64,000 nucleotides of DNA from Streptomyces fradiae (lineage in GTDB: Bacteria > Actinomycetota > Actinomycetes > Streptomycetales > Streptomycetaceae). Shown here piece after piece: positions 39,603-47,867 of the stretch (position 1 is its first letter; each line of letters begins with the position of its first letter). The notes beneath the pieces were generated by a model. It saw only the letters and a program-made list of their open reading frames with translations. It ran no database searches and was not told the origin of the DNA. Location: the NCBI RefSeq assembly GCF_041270065.1, contig NZ_CP065958.1:6820001-6884000 (forward strand). The letters run 5' to 3'. Made by a program: the position numbers and the translations under genes.

Positions 39603-40577
39603 TCAGCCGGCCGCGCGGGCTTCCAGCCGCGCCTTGCGCGCCGCGAGCCGCTCGTCGAACTTGCGGGCCTCGGCGTCCAGGCCGTTCATGTACAGACCGA
39701 GCTCCTCCTGGGCCTGCAGACCCTCCGGGCCGAGCCCGTCGATGTCGAGGACCTTGAGGAAGCGGAGCACCGGCTGCAGCACGTCGTCGTGGTGGATGCG
39801 CAGGTTGTAGATGCCGCCGATGGCCATCTGGGCCGCCGCGCGCTCGAAGCCGGGCATCCCGTGGCCGGGCATGCGGAAGCCGACGACCACGTCCCGTACC
39901 GCCTGCATGGTCAGGTCGGGGGCGAGCTCGAAGGCCGCGCCCAGCAGGTTGCGGTAGAAGATCATGTGCAGGTTCTCGTCCAGCGCGATGCGGGCGAGCA
40001 TCCGCTCGCAGACCGGGTCGCCGGAGTGGTGGCCGGCGTTGCGGTGCGAGATGCGGGTGGCGAGCTCCTGGAAGGAGACGTACGCGATCGAGTGCAGCAT
40101 CGAGTGCCGGTTGTCGGACTCGAATCCCTCGCTCATGTGCACCATGCGGAAACGTTCAAGCTCGTCCGGGTCGACGGCCCGCGAGGCCAGCAGGTAGTCG
40201 CGCATCACGATGCTGTGCCGGCCCTCCTCGGCGGTCCAGCGGTGCACCCAGGTGCCCCAGGCGCCGTCGCGGCCGAAGAGGGTGGCGATCTCGTGGTGGT
40301 AGCTCGGCAGGTTGTCCTCGGTCAGCAGGTTCACCACGAGGGCGATCCGGCCGACGTCGGAGAGTTTCGACTGCGAGCGGTCCCAGGCCTCGCCGTCCTC
40401 GAAGAGGCCCGGGAAGTTCCGGCCGTCCGACCACGGGACGTACTCGTGCGGCATCCAGTCCTTGTAGACCTTCAGATGCCGGTTGATCTCCTTCTCCACG
40501 GCCTCTTCGAGGGCGTACAGGAGCCGTGCGTCGGTCCACCCTGAAGAAGTACCGAGGTGGGGAGAGGTGAGCGTCAC
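39603..40577 (-). CDS. Acyl-[ACP] desaturase, ferritin-like di-iron enzyme
   Basis: A 324-residue soluble desaturase of the stearoyl-ACP desaturase (DesA) family. Di-iron ligands are visible in TAEEGRHSIVMRDYLL and RIALDENLHMIFYRNLL, with further helices LALDYALEEAVEKEINRH-like at the N-terminus and SFQELATRISHRNAGHH. It introduces a cis double bond into acyl chains to adjust membrane fluidity and needs ferredoxin or a similar donor. GTG 40577 follows AGGAG. Upstream is a set of CGTAGGT repeats that looks like an operator. Convergent with the WhiB gene. Confidence 0.93.
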   Translation of the reverse strand: MTLTSPHLGTSSGWTDARLLYALEEAVEKEINRHLKVYKDWMPHEYVPWSDGRNFPGLFEDGEAWDRSQSKLSDVGRIALVVNLLTEDNLPSYHHEIATLFGRDGAWGTWVHRWTAEEGRHSIVMRDYLLASRAVDPDELERFRMVHMSEGFESDNRHSMLHSIAYVSFQELATRISHRNAGHHSGDPVCERMLARIALDENLHMIFYRNLLGAAFELAPDLTMQAVRDVVVGFRMPGHGMPGFERAAAQMAIGGIYNLRIHHDDVLQPVLRFLKVLDIDGLGPEGLQAQEELGLYMNGLDAEARKFDERLAARKARLEARAAG

Positions 40578-40612
40578 GGGGGACTCCTGGGGACGGAGAG
40601 GGCATACGAACT

Positions 40613-40647
40613 ACCTACGGCTTCGTAGGTTACGAGACCGTAGGTTA
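40613..40647. promoter_or_regulatory. Repeated CGTAGGT half-sites upstream of the desaturase gene
   Basis: ACCTACGG (40613-40620) and its reverse complement CCGTAGGT (40638-40645) flank a third half-site, CGTAGGT, at 40624-40630. CGTAGGTTA also occurs twice as a direct repeat 15 bp apart (40624, 40639), and CCTACG/CGTAGG forms a tight dyad with 4-bp spacing. Located 36-70 bp upstream of the desaturase start, it is a likely operator for a dimeric regulator. Confidence 0.65.
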
Positions 40648-40781
40648 AGGCCCCGTAAGGCGTCGGCCAAGCCCGTCTCGGCGATGTCCGGTTACGTTCC
40701 GCTATGCCCCCAGGTCCCGTACCACGGAAGAGACCCAGGTCACGCGTTTGTTCGCCGGGTCCCCCGTGGTCGGGCGGCTAC

Positions 40782-42404
40782 TCAGAGCAGACGTTCGGCC
40801 GGCGTCGGCCGCAGCGTGCCGTCGAGGGTCAGCCACCGCGTGATCCCCAGCGATTCGAGGAACGGCAGGTCATGGCTGACCACGACCAGCGCACCCTCGT
40901 ACGCCTCGAGGGCGGACGTCAGACTGCGGACCGAGGCCAGGTCCAGGTTGTTCGTCGGCTCGTCGAGGAGCAGCAGGCGCGGCGCGGGCTCGGCGAGCAG
41001 CAGCGCCGCCAGCGTCGCCCGGAAGCGCTCACCGCCCGACAGCGTCCCCGCCGCCCGGTCCGCCCGGGCGCCCCGGAACAGGAACCTGGCGAGGCGCGCC
41101 CGGATCTCGTTGGGCGTGGCCCGCGGCGCGAACCGCGCCACGTTCTGCACCACGCTCAGCCCGTCGTCCAGGACGTCGAGCCGCTGCGGCAGGAAGCGCA
41201 GCGGCACGTGCACCTCGAACTCGCCCGAGACCGGGGCGAGTTCGCCCGCGAGCGTCCGCAGCAGGGTCGTCTTCCCGGCCCCGTTCCGGCCGAGCAGCGC
41301 CACCCGCTCGGGTCCCCGCAGCTCGAACCCGCCGTCGACCCGTGCCCCGTACGGCAGTTCCAGATCGCGCAGGGTCAGCACGTCCTGCCCGGGGTGCACG
41401 GTGGTACGGGGCAGTTCGACGCGGATCTCGTCGTCGTCCCGCACCAGCTCCACCGCCGCGTCGAGCCGCGAACGCGCCGCGTCGAGGCGTTCGGCGTGCA
41501 GCGCCCGGTGCTTCCCCGCGGACACCTCTGCCTGGGCCCTGCGGTTGTTCGCGACGATCTTCGGCACCACCTTGTTCTCGAAGCTCTTCTGCGCGTAGCG
41601 CCTGCGCCGGGCCAACTTGACCTGGGCGTCGGAGAGTTCGCGCTTCTGCCGCTGTACGTCGGCCTCCGCGACCCGCACCATCCGCTCGGCCGCCTCCTGT
41701 TCGGCGGCCAGCGCGGCCTGGTAGTCCGACCAGGCGCCCCCGTACCAGGTGACCTCGCCGTCCCGGAGATCGGCGATCTGGTCGACCCGTTCGAGGAGTT
41801 CGCGGTCGTGGCTCACCACGACGAGGACGCCCGTCCAGGCGTCCACCGCCTCGTAGAGCCGGCGCCGCGCGGCCAGGTCCAGATTGTTGGTCGGCTCGTC
41901 GAGCAGCAGCACCTCGGGCCGGGCGAGGAGCAGCGCGGCGAGCCGCAGCAGCACGGATTCGCCGCCGGACAGCTCCCCGATCGTGCGGTCCAGTCCGATG
42001 TGGCCCAGGCCGAGCTGGTCGAGCACCGCCCGGGCGCGTTCCTCCACGTCCCAGTCGTCGCCGACGGCCGCGAAGTGCTCCTCGGCCGTGTCGCCCGACT
42101 CGATCGCGTGCAGGGCGGCCCGTGCCGCGTCGATGCCGAGCGCCCGGTCGACCCGCAGCGCGGTGTCCAGGACCAGGTTCTGCGGCAGATAGCCGATCTC
42201 GCCGGCCGTGCGGATGGTGCCCGAGGACGGGGTCAGCTCCCCGGCGAGCAGCTTGAGCAGGGTCGACTTCCCTGCGCCGTTGAGCCCGACCAGACCGGTC
42301 CGGCCGGGGCCGACCGCAAGCCGGAAGTCGTCGAGGACCCGAGTGCCGTCGGGCCAGGAGAAGGAGAGGGACGAACACGTGATGAAGACGGGGCGAGTTG
42401 CCAA
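40782..42404 (-). CDS. ABC-F family ATPase (ribosome-associated, two ABC domains)
   Basis: A 540-residue protein with two ABC ATPase domains and no membrane segment. Domain 1: Walker A GLNGAGKST, signature LSGGES, Walker B LLLDEPTNNLD. A charged linker (about 240-310, KRELSDAQVKLARRRRYAQK) matches the ABC-F interdomain arm that enters the ribosomal exit site. Domain 2: GRNGAGKTT, LSGGERFRATL and LLLDEPTNNLD. ABC-F proteins rescue stalled ribosomes or protect them from antibiotics. I propose TTG 42404 as start because GGGAGG lies five bases upstream and the conserved sequence (RPVFITCSSLSFSWPDG) begins there; no ATG or GTG is available nearby. The long leader may be regulatory. Confidence 0.87.
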   Translation of the reverse strand: MATRPVFITCSSLSFSWPDGTRVLDDFRLAVGPGRTGLVGLNGAGKSTLLKLLAGELTPSSGTIRTAGEIGYLPQNLVLDTALRVDRALGIDAARAALHAIESGDTAEEHFAAVGDDWDVEERARAVLDQLGLGHIGLDRTIGELSGGESVLLRLAALLLARPEVLLLDEPTNNLDLAARRRLYEAVDAWTGVLVVVSHDRELLERVDQIADLRDGEVTWYGGAWSDYQAALAAEQEAAERMVRVAEADVQRQKRELSDAQVKLARRRRYAQKSFENKVVPKIVANNRRAQAEVSAGKHRALHAERLDAARSRLDAAVELVRDDDEIRVELPRTTVHPGQDVLTLRDLELPYGARVDGGFELRGPERVALLGRNGAGKTTLLRTLAGELAPVSGEFEVHVPLRFLPQRLDVLDDGLSVVQNVARFAPRATPNEIRARLARFLFRGARADRAAGTLSGGERFRATLAALLLAEPAPRLLLLDEPTNNLDLASVRSLTSALEAYEGALVVVSHDLPFLESLGITRWLTLDGTLRPTPAERLL

Positions 42405-42730
42405 GAGGGCCTCCCGGATGCGAAGCGTGGAAAAGGGGCATCGCGTGAGACACCGGGGCGCGGCGGGACGTCGGGACCAGGAGATCCGGGCCGGAACGGA
42501 GACCGGAGCGGCAGGAGCGCTCGTACGCCGAGGTCGGACGACGGCACACGCGGCGGCAGCAGGCAACAGGCAAGGCGGCACGCGCGGCACGATGTCTCAG
42601 GACCTCAGACGTTCAACGGCCTGCTCCGATCTGGCGACGACAACGACGCGGACGACGCTACGGGCGGGGTCCGGGGGAGGGCAACCGATTTATCGGGGCG
42701 CGTTGATGGGGGCGCGTTGATCGGGGCGCG
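42405..42730 (-). other. 326-bp leader/intergenic region upstream of ABC-F gene
   Basis: This is upstream of the ABC-F start on the minus strand and downstream of the SsgA-like gene. A small open frame runs from 42590 into the ABC-F frame but looks non-coding. ABC-F resistance genes often have attenuating leaders; I see a short in-frame overlap candidate (minus strand, GTG at about 42450) but no convincing terminator/antiterminator. A palindrome CCGAT-TT-ATCGG (42685-42696) and tandem repeats lie at its far end. Confidence 0.4.
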
Positions 42731-42733
42731 CTA
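42692..42733. repeat. Three tandem 14-bp repeats at the 3' end of the SsgA-like gene
   Basis: Units ATCGGGGCGCGTTG (42692), ATGGGGGCGCGTTG (42706) and ATCGGGGCGCGCTA (42720) follow one another without gap. The last unit ends in the stop codon of the SsgA-like gene (42731-42733), so the array extends directly downstream from it. Confidence 0.85.
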
Positions 42734-43147
42734 GGGGTGCTCCTCCAGGAGCTGCGCCAGGTCCTGGTCCCAGTCCACGTACTGGTGCTCGCGGCCGGAC
42801 GGCACCATGTGCTGCGAGCGCTCCAGGAAACTGCGCAGCTCCGAGGTGCGGATGTGCACCATGGCCACGCCCTCGGGCGCGTGGAACTCGACCACCGTGC
42901 GGTCGTAGCCGTACGGCCGCAGCCGTACGTCCCCGACGCCGGCCGGCCCGTCCACGCCCTGCACGAGCAGCTCGCGGGCGAACGCCCAGGACACCTCGAC
43001 GCCCTCCAGGGTTGCGGGCGGCGGGAAGGCCATGCTCACGGCGTACGGGTCCGCGCGGTCGTAGCGCAGGGTGGCGGCGACCGACTCCGTGCGGGGTGCG
43101 GACGCGACCAGACGGGCCTGCACGGCCTGCTCGATGACCTTGGACAT
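42731..43147 (-). CDS. SsgA-like protein (SALP), sporulation/cell division regulator
   Basis: A 138-residue protein of the SsgA/SsgB family, unique to morphologically complex actinomycetes. Visible hallmarks are ATLRYDRADPYAVSMAF near residue 25-41, VSWAFARELLVQG, GVGDVRLRPYGYDRTVVEFH and the C-terminal TSELRSFLERSQHMVPSGRE. SALPs help place FtsZ and control septation and peptidoglycan remodelling during sporulation. It is not close enough to SsgB in its first 20 residues to name a specific paralogue. AGGAGG precedes ATG 43147 at 7 bp. A set of tandem repeats abuts its stop. Confidence 0.92.
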   Translation of the reverse strand: MSKVIEQAVQARLVASAPRTESVAATLRYDRADPYAVSMAFPPPATLEGVEVSWAFARELLVQGVDGPAGVGDVRLRPYGYDRTVVEFHAPEGVAMVHIRTSELRSFLERSQHMVPSGREHQYVDWDQDLAQLLEEHP

Positions 43148-43324
43148 GGGCCAGCCTCCTGTCGCGGTGCCTTGCATCCGCTGCCTCTGCCTGACACAAG
43201 GAGAGACGATCCTCGGGGCCGGATCGTGCACCGGAGGGGTACGTGAGCTGTGTCACCGCCGGGGCGCGGGCGCGCCGGCAGGGCTCCTCGGCTCCTCGGC
43301 GACTTTCGGCGTTCGGCAGTGGCC

Positions 43325-43789
43325 TCAGCGGTTCTCGGCCCGGTCGAAGTCGCCGCCCGCGCAGGGGCCCGAGTGGTCGCAGTACGGCTGGTTCCCGGAG
43401 GCCCCGCAGCCGCACAGCACCGCCCGGACCTCGTGCCGCTCGCCGCTGCCGGTGCGAACCCGCAGGTCACCGCGGAGCAGCAGACGTCCGTCCGGCATCC
43501 GGCGGACGGTGGTCGGGTCGTCCGGCGGTTCGGCCGCGCCGTCCGCCAGGTGGTAGCGCAGCGCGCCCGAGGGGCAGCGGCGGACCACCTCGGCGACCTC
43601 CGAAGGCGCCGCCTCGCCGGGCTGCACCCAGGGCCGCTTCTGCAGGTCGAAGACGGCCGGGAGACCGCGCACGCACTCGGCCGCGTGCAGACAGCGGCGT
43701 GGCTCGAACGTGACGGTGATGCCCTCGCCGTCGTACTCCTTGAGCTTCGGCGCCTCGTCGGGGACGGGGTCGTTCACGCGGTCCGTCAT
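43325..43789 (-). CDS. Fe-S protein: YjdI-type mono-cluster domain fused to CDGSH-like domain
   Basis: A 154-residue protein with two cluster domains. Residues about 20-80 match the YjdI-type 4Fe-4S mono-cluster domain (RRCLHAAECVRG, Cys33 and Cys39; RRCPSGALRYH, Cys72). Residues about 95-145 match the CDGSH iron-sulfur domain: CGCGASGNQPYCDHSGPC has the C-X-C spacing (Cys126, 128), Ser131, Pro135 and Cys137-Asp138, but the usual Gly-Ser-His is His139-Ser140-Gly141, so the ligand His is displaced. His139 or Cys143 might substitute. It is likely a cytoplasmic redox or cluster-transfer protein. ATG 43789. Confidence 0.88.
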   Translation of the reverse strand: MTDRVNDPVPDEAPKLKEYDGEGITVTFEPRRCLHAAECVRGLPAVFDLQKRPWVQPGEAAPSEVAEVVRRCPSGALRYHLADGAAEPPDDPTTVRRMPDGRLLLRGDLRVRTGSGERHEVRAVLCGCGASGNQPYCDHSGPCAGGDFDRAENR

Positions 43790-43881
43790 GCCCACCAGCC
43801 TAGGAAGGCGGCGGCCGGTACGCACTCCGGCCGACGAGGCGCTCTGGACGGGGTCTTCGCCGTGGGCTAGCTTCCGGCGCC

Positions 43882-44997
43882 ATGACGTCCATGGGGAAGA
43901 CGAGACGAGTGGTGGCGGCGGGACTGGCCGGGGCGGCGCTGTCCATGGCCCTGACGGTGCCGGCCGAGGCGGCGGGCACGGCGGGGGCCGCGGAGGCGGC
44001 CGACGGGCACGCCACGGGTGCGTGGCGGGGCTGGCGGCTCACCGAGACCGGCACCGACGCGCGCTTCCGCGGCCTTGCCGCGGTCAGCCGCTCGGTGGCC
44101 TGGGCCGCCGGGTCCAAGGGCACGGTGCTGCGCACCACCGACGGCGGAGCGAGCTGGCGGAACGTCTCTCCGCCCGAGGCCGCCGGTCTGGAGTTCCGCG
44201 ACGTCGAGGCCTTCGACGTGCGGCGGGCCGTGGTCCTGGCGATCGGCGAGGGTGAGGCGTCCCGGATCTTCCGCACCGAGGACGGCGGGACGACCTGGAC
44301 GGAGTCCTTCCGCAACACCGACCCGCGCGCCTTCTACGACTGCATGACCTTCTTCGACCGGCGGCACGGGCTCGCGATGAGCGACCCGGTCGACGGCAAG
44401 TACCGCATCCTGTCCACCCGCGACGGCGGCCGCTCCTGGGAGGTCCTGCCGAGCGACGGCGTGCCGGCGGCGCTGCCCGGCGAGGCCGGGTTCGCGGCGA
44501 GCGGCCAGTGCCTGGTGTCCGCCGGCCCGCGCGACGTGTGGCTGGCGACCGGCGGCGGCGCGACCGGGCGCGTGCTGCACTCGGCGGACCGAGGGCTGAC
44601 CTGGACCGCCACCGAGACCACCGTCCCGGCGGGCGAGGGCGCCAAGGGCGTCTTCGGGCTCGCCTTCCGCGACCGCCGGCACGGCATCGCGGTCGGCGGC
44701 GACTACCGCAAGGACGAGCCCTCGCCGCTGGCCGCCGCCGTCACCGGCGACGCCGGCCACAGCTGGACCGCCGCCACCACCCCGCCGCCCGCCTACCGCT
44801 CCGGCGTCGCCTGGCTCCCACACACCATGTCCACCGCCCTCGCCGTCGGCCCCACCGGCACCGACCTCACCACCGACGGCGGCCGCACCTGGCGCACGGT
44901 CGACCCCGGCTCGTACGACACGGTCGACTGCACCCCCGACGGCGCCTGCTGGGCCGCCGGCGAACAGGGCCGCATCGCCCGGGCGGAATGCCGCTGA
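43882..44997 (+). CDS. Secreted BNR/Asp-box repeat protein (YCF48/sialidase-like beta-propeller)
   Basis: A 371-residue exported protein. The signal peptide (residues 1-31, ending AEA) is followed by a beta-propeller of six Asp-boxes, S/T-X-D-X-G-X-T/S-W: TTDGGASW, TEDGGTTW, TRDGGRSW, SADRGLTW, TGDAGHSW and TTDGGRTW. Between them are repeating propeller strands such as FRDRRHGIAVGGDYRKD. Related proteins are called photosystem II stability-like or oxidoreductase in annotation, but no catalytic residues can be seen and binding is more likely. Start is ATG 43882 (Met-Thr-Ser-Met; ATG 43891 possible). A strong terminator lies directly after the stop. Confidence 0.87.
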   Translation: MTSMGKTRRVVAAGLAGAALSMALTVPAEAAGTAGAAEAADGHATGAWRGWRLTETGTDARFRGLAAVSRSVAWAAGSKGTVLRTTDGGASWRNVSPPEAAGLEFRDVEAFDVRRAVVLAIGEGEASRIFRTEDGGTTWTESFRNTDPRAFYDCMTFFDRRHGLAMSDPVDGKYRILSTRDGGRSWEVLPSDGVPAALPGEAGFAASGQCLVSAGPRDVWLATGGGATGRVLHSADRGLTWTATETTVPAGEGAKGVFGLAFRDRRHGIAVGGDYRKDEPSPLAAAVTGDAGHSWTAATTPPPAYRSGVAWLPHTMSTALAVGPTGTDLTTDGGRTWRTVDPGSYDTVDCTPDGACWAAGEQGRIARAECR

Positions 44998-45002
44998 CGA
45001 AG

Positions 45003-45035
45003 CCGTCCGGGGGCCGGGGCCCGGCCCCCGGACGG
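45003..45035. terminator. Bidirectional terminator, 16-bp complementary arms
   Basis: Bases 45003-45018 (starts CCGTCCGGGGG) are exactly complementary to 45020-45035 around a single central base, so the actual stem is about 14 bp with a tight loop. It fills the gap between the convergent Asp-box and YciI genes and abuts the YciI stop. Confidence 0.85.
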
Positions 45036-45335
45036 TCAGACGGGCAACTCGTCCCGGAACGGCGCCAGTCCGTCCACCGACTTGGTCGCGTAGAACTGCA
45101 CGATCCGGTACGCACACACCCCGGCGACGACGAACGGATCGCCCGCCACGATCTCCTCGATCTCCCCCCGCCCGACCCCACCGGCCAGAATCACCCCACC
45201 GTCCCGCGGCTCCTTCCGCCCGGACGCCAGGAACACCCCTTCGGCATACCGCGCGTTCAGCCACTCGACATGCGCGCCGAGCAGCGCGTCGACCCGCTCG
45301 ATGGGCGCCGTATAACTCAACTCAAGGACGAACAT
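45036..45335 (-). CDS. YciI-like protein
   Basis: A 99-residue ferredoxin-fold protein of the YciI family. It begins MFVLELSYTAPIERVDALLG and has AHVEWLNARYAEGVFLASGR, DGGVILAGGVGRGEIEEIV and the ending DPFVVAGVCAYRIVQFYATK. A conserved His in AHVEWL and an Asp in GDPFVVA mark the supposed active-site cleft. Functions differ between members (muconolactone isomerase-like or dehalogenase-like), and none can be assigned. ATG 45335; divergent from endonuclease V across 54 bp. Confidence 0.9.
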   Translation of the reverse strand: MFVLELSYTAPIERVDALLGAHVEWLNARYAEGVFLASGRKEPRDGGVILAGGVGRGEIEEIVAGDPFVVAGVCAYRIVQFYATKSVDGLAPFRDELPV

Positions 45336-45389
45336 GCCCGCCAGGCTACCGGCCCCCTCGAACCCCACGGCCGCATAGGGTTGTGGACC

Positions 45390-46091
45390 GTGACGATCAT
45401 CGAGATTCCCGAGGGTTGGCCCGCCGACGAGGACGCGGCGCTCGCCGTGCAGCAGGAGCTGCGGGGGCGGCTCGTGCTCGGGGAGGAGGGGCCCGGGGTC
45501 GGGGAGGGGAACGTCACCGGGGTGGATGTGGCGTATGACGACGAGCGGGACCTGGTCGCCGCGGCGGCCGTCGTGCTCGACGGGCGGAGCCTGGAGGTGG
45601 TGGAGGAGGCGACGGCGGTGGGGCGGGTGTCGTTCCCGTATGTGCCGGGGCTGCTCGCCTTCCGGGAGGTGCCGACCGTGCTCGCCGCGCTCGGGCGGCT
45701 CTCCGCCGACCCCGGGCTGCTCGTCTGCGACGGCTACGGGATCGCGCACCCGCGCCGCTTCGGCCTCGCCAGCCACCTCGGGGTGCTCACCGACCGCCCG
45801 GCGATCGGTGTCGCCAAGAACCCGTTCACCTTCACGTACGAGCAACCCGGCGCCTCCCGCGGCGAGTTCAGCCCGCTCGTCGCCGACGGCGAGACCGTCG
45901 GACGGGCCCTGCGCACCCGCGCCGGCGTCAAGCCGGTCTTCGTCTCCGTCGGGCACCGCGTCTCGCTCGACCGGGCCTGCGCGCTCACCCTGCACCTCAG
46001 CCCGCGCTTCCGGCTGCCCGAGACCACGCGGCACGCCGACGCGCTGTGCCGCCGGGCGCTGCGGGACGCCCTGAGCACGAGGACCCTGTGA
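45390..46091 (+). CDS. nfi: Endonuclease V (deoxyinosine 3'-endonuclease)
   Basis: A 233-residue DNA repair nuclease of normal length. The catalytic Asp lies in VTGVDVAYDDERDLVAAAAV; VSFPYVPGLLAFREVP is the conserved lesion-recognition PYxP-containing wedge, followed by LLVCDGYGIAHPRRFGLASH (second Asp and His) and SVGHRVSLDRACALTL. It nicks DNA (and RNA in some organisms) one nucleotide 3' of inosine. GTG 45390 was chosen as the conserved N-terminus. Divergent from yciI; the following VOC gene starts 65 bp later. Confidence 0.94.
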   Translation: MTIIEIPEGWPADEDAALAVQQELRGRLVLGEEGPGVGEGNVTGVDVAYDDERDLVAAAAVVLDGRSLEVVEEATAVGRVSFPYVPGLLAFREVPTVLAALGRLSADPGLLVCDGYGIAHPRRFGLASHLGVLTDRPAIGVAKNPFTFTYEQPGASRGEFSPLVADGETVGRALRTRAGVKPVFVSVGHRVSLDRACALTLHLSPRFRLPETTRHADALCRRALRDALSTRTL

Positions 46092-46156
46092 CGCTTGGGA
46101 CGACTGAGTACCCGTACGGATATCGAGCCGTGACACCGCGGCGGCAGAGTGTGGGC

Positions 46157-46579
46157 ATGACATCCCCCGGCACGACCCGTCCCACCCCCATCGGAACCCT
46201 GCAGTGCGTCGTCCTGGACTGCCCCGACGTGATGGAACTCGCCGTCTTCTACCAGCGGTTGCTGGGCGGCGAGATCAACCGCCCCGACCCCCAGTGGGCC
46301 GTCGGCGACGCCTGGGCCACCCTGCACGGCACCGGCGGCACCCCGGTGCTGGCCTTCCAGGGCGTGGCCGACCACCGGCCGCCGGTGTGGGGCGCGCCCG
46401 AGCAGCAGTTCCACATCGACGTCCGGGTCGCCGACCTGGACGCCGCGCACGAGGCGGTCCTCGCGCTCGGCGCCTGGCGCCTGGACGGCGACGGCGGCGA
46501 GGACGGGAACGGCGACGACCGGGCCTGGCGCATCTATGCCGACCCGGCCGGTCACCCCTTCTGCCTCGTCCGGCACTGA
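46157..46579 (+). CDS. VOC-superfamily (glyoxalase-like) protein
   Basis: A 140-residue glyoxalase-like domain of the actinobacterial PF18029 type. It has IGTLQCVVLDCPDVMELAVF, YQRLLGGEINRPDPQW and LAFQGVADHRPPVWGAPEQQ, then FHIDVRVADLDAAHEAVLAL and DPAGHPFCLVRH at the C-terminus. An acidic insertion (DGDGGEDGNGDD) near residue 115 is unusual. Role unknown; such proteins often bind small ligands or metals. ATG 46157. Confidence 0.85.
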   Translation: MTSPGTTRPTPIGTLQCVVLDCPDVMELAVFYQRLLGGEINRPDPQWAVGDAWATLHGTGGTPVLAFQGVADHRPPVWGAPEQQFHIDVRVADLDAAHEAVLALGAWRLDGDGGEDGNGDDRAWRIYADPAGHPFCLVRH

Positions 46580-46601
46580 CCGCCCCAGGAAAAGGACGCG
46601 G

Positions 46602-47789
46602 TCAGCCCGAGTGCGCCACCCGGAAGCGCAGGCCCGCCGCCCGCAGCCGCTCGATCAGCGCGTCGCCCATCGCGACCGCCGTCGTCACCTGCCCGGCGGT
46701 CTTCGGCAGGGTGTCGTGCGCCAGGCACAGCGCCGACTCGGCCAGCATCTTCGCCGTCTCGTCGTAGCCCGGATCGCCGCCCGACACCTCGGTGAAGACG
46801 CGCCGCCCGCCGCCCTCGCCGACGAACCGCACCGAGAACCAGCTGCGCGCCCGCCGCTCCGCGCTCGGCCCCTGACCCGGCTCCCAACGGCCCATCAGCC
46901 AGTCGCGTACGAAGGGGAGTTGGGCCGCGAGCACGCCCGCGCCGACCACCGTCGAGCCGCCCAGCGCCATCGGCAGCGTCTTCACCGAGGCGTAGTGGCG
47001 GTAGCGGAAGTCCGGCCCGTAACGCTCCAGGCCGCGCGCCGAACGCGCCACCACCTGCGGGTCGATCGTGGGCAGCGGCAGCGCCCAGGTGCCGGTCTCG
47101 CGGCTGAAGCGCGGCCGGCCCAGCGGCGCCCGGGCCCGCCGGGTCACCAACCGCGGCTCGTACAGGCGCCGTTCGCGCGCCGCCCGGAGGATCTCCCGGC
47201 CGCGCCCGAACGCGGTGAGCGCCGAGGCGAAGGTACCGCCGGAGAAGATCGCGCCGGCCCGCACGAACCCGTCGATCCGCAGCGGCACGCCCTCCGGCAG
47301 CTGCCGCACCGTGAAGTACGCGCCCAGGTCGTGCGGGACCGAGTCGAAGCCGCAGGCGTGCACGAGCCGGGCACCGGTCTCGCGGGCGACGGCGTCGTAG
47401 CGTACGTACATCCGGTCCACGAACTCGGCCTCGCCGGTCAGGTCCAGATAGTCGGTGCCGGCCTCCGCGCACGCGGCCACCAGCTCCTCGCCGTACCAGA
47501 CATAGGGGCCGACGGTGCTGGCCACCACCCGTGCGGACCCGGCGAGTTCGCGCAGCGCGGCCGGATCGGCGGAGTCCGCGACGAGCAGCGGCAGCTCGGC
47601 GCAGCGCGGCCACCGCGCGGCGAGCCGGTCGCGCAGGGCGGCGAGCCTGCCGCGGCTGCGGCCGGCCAGGGCCCAGCGGGTCTCCGCGGGGGCGTGCTGG
47701 GCGAGGTACTCCGCGGTGAGCTCCCCCACGAAACCGGTCGCTCCGAAGAGGACCACGTCGTACGGCCGTGCGGCCGCCCCTGTCTCCAT
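46602..47789 (-). CDS. Saccharopine dehydrogenase-like NAD(P)-dependent reductase (trans-acting enoyl reductase type)
   Basis: A 395-residue oxidoreductase. The Rossmann loop is VVLFGATGFVGELTAEYLA, followed by WALAGRSRGRLAALRDRLA, VVASTVGPYVWYGEELVAA and the second domain HACGFDSVPHDLGAYF. This composition is typical of the mycobacterial trans-acting enoyl reductase (Rv2449c-like) group, which acts with polyketide synthases on lipids, and of many actinobacterial homologues of unknown function. ATG 47789. Three 23-bp repeats lie about 80 bp upstream, between it and the divergent beta-oxidation promoter. Confidence 0.88.
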   Translation of the reverse strand: METGAAARPYDVVLFGATGFVGELTAEYLAQHAPAETRWALAGRSRGRLAALRDRLAARWPRCAELPLLVADSADPAALRELAGSARVVASTVGPYVWYGEELVAACAEAGTDYLDLTGEAEFVDRMYVRYDAVARETGARLVHACGFDSVPHDLGAYFTVRQLPEGVPLRIDGFVRAGAIFSGGTFASALTAFGRGREILRAARERRLYEPRLVTRRARAPLGRPRFSRETGTWALPLPTIDPQVVARSARGLERYGPDFRYRHYASVKTLPMALGGSTVVGAGVLAAQLPFVRDWLMGRWEPGQGPSAERRARSWFSVRFVGEGGGRRVFTEVSGGDPGYDETAKMLAESALCLAHDTLPKTAGQVTTAVAMGDALIERLRAAGLRFRVAHSG

Positions 47790-47867
47790 CCAGCCCCTCG
47801 CCTTCGCCCCCGCGCCGCACCCGGCGCGCGTGTCGTCGGCGGACTCTAGCGGACGCCGCGGGGGAGG

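Noticed and set aside
42405..42590. ATG 42590 as start of the ABC-F gene
   Set aside because: The added 62 residues have no family similarity and look like translated leader, and no ribosome site precedes the ATG. TTG 42404 has an excellent one.
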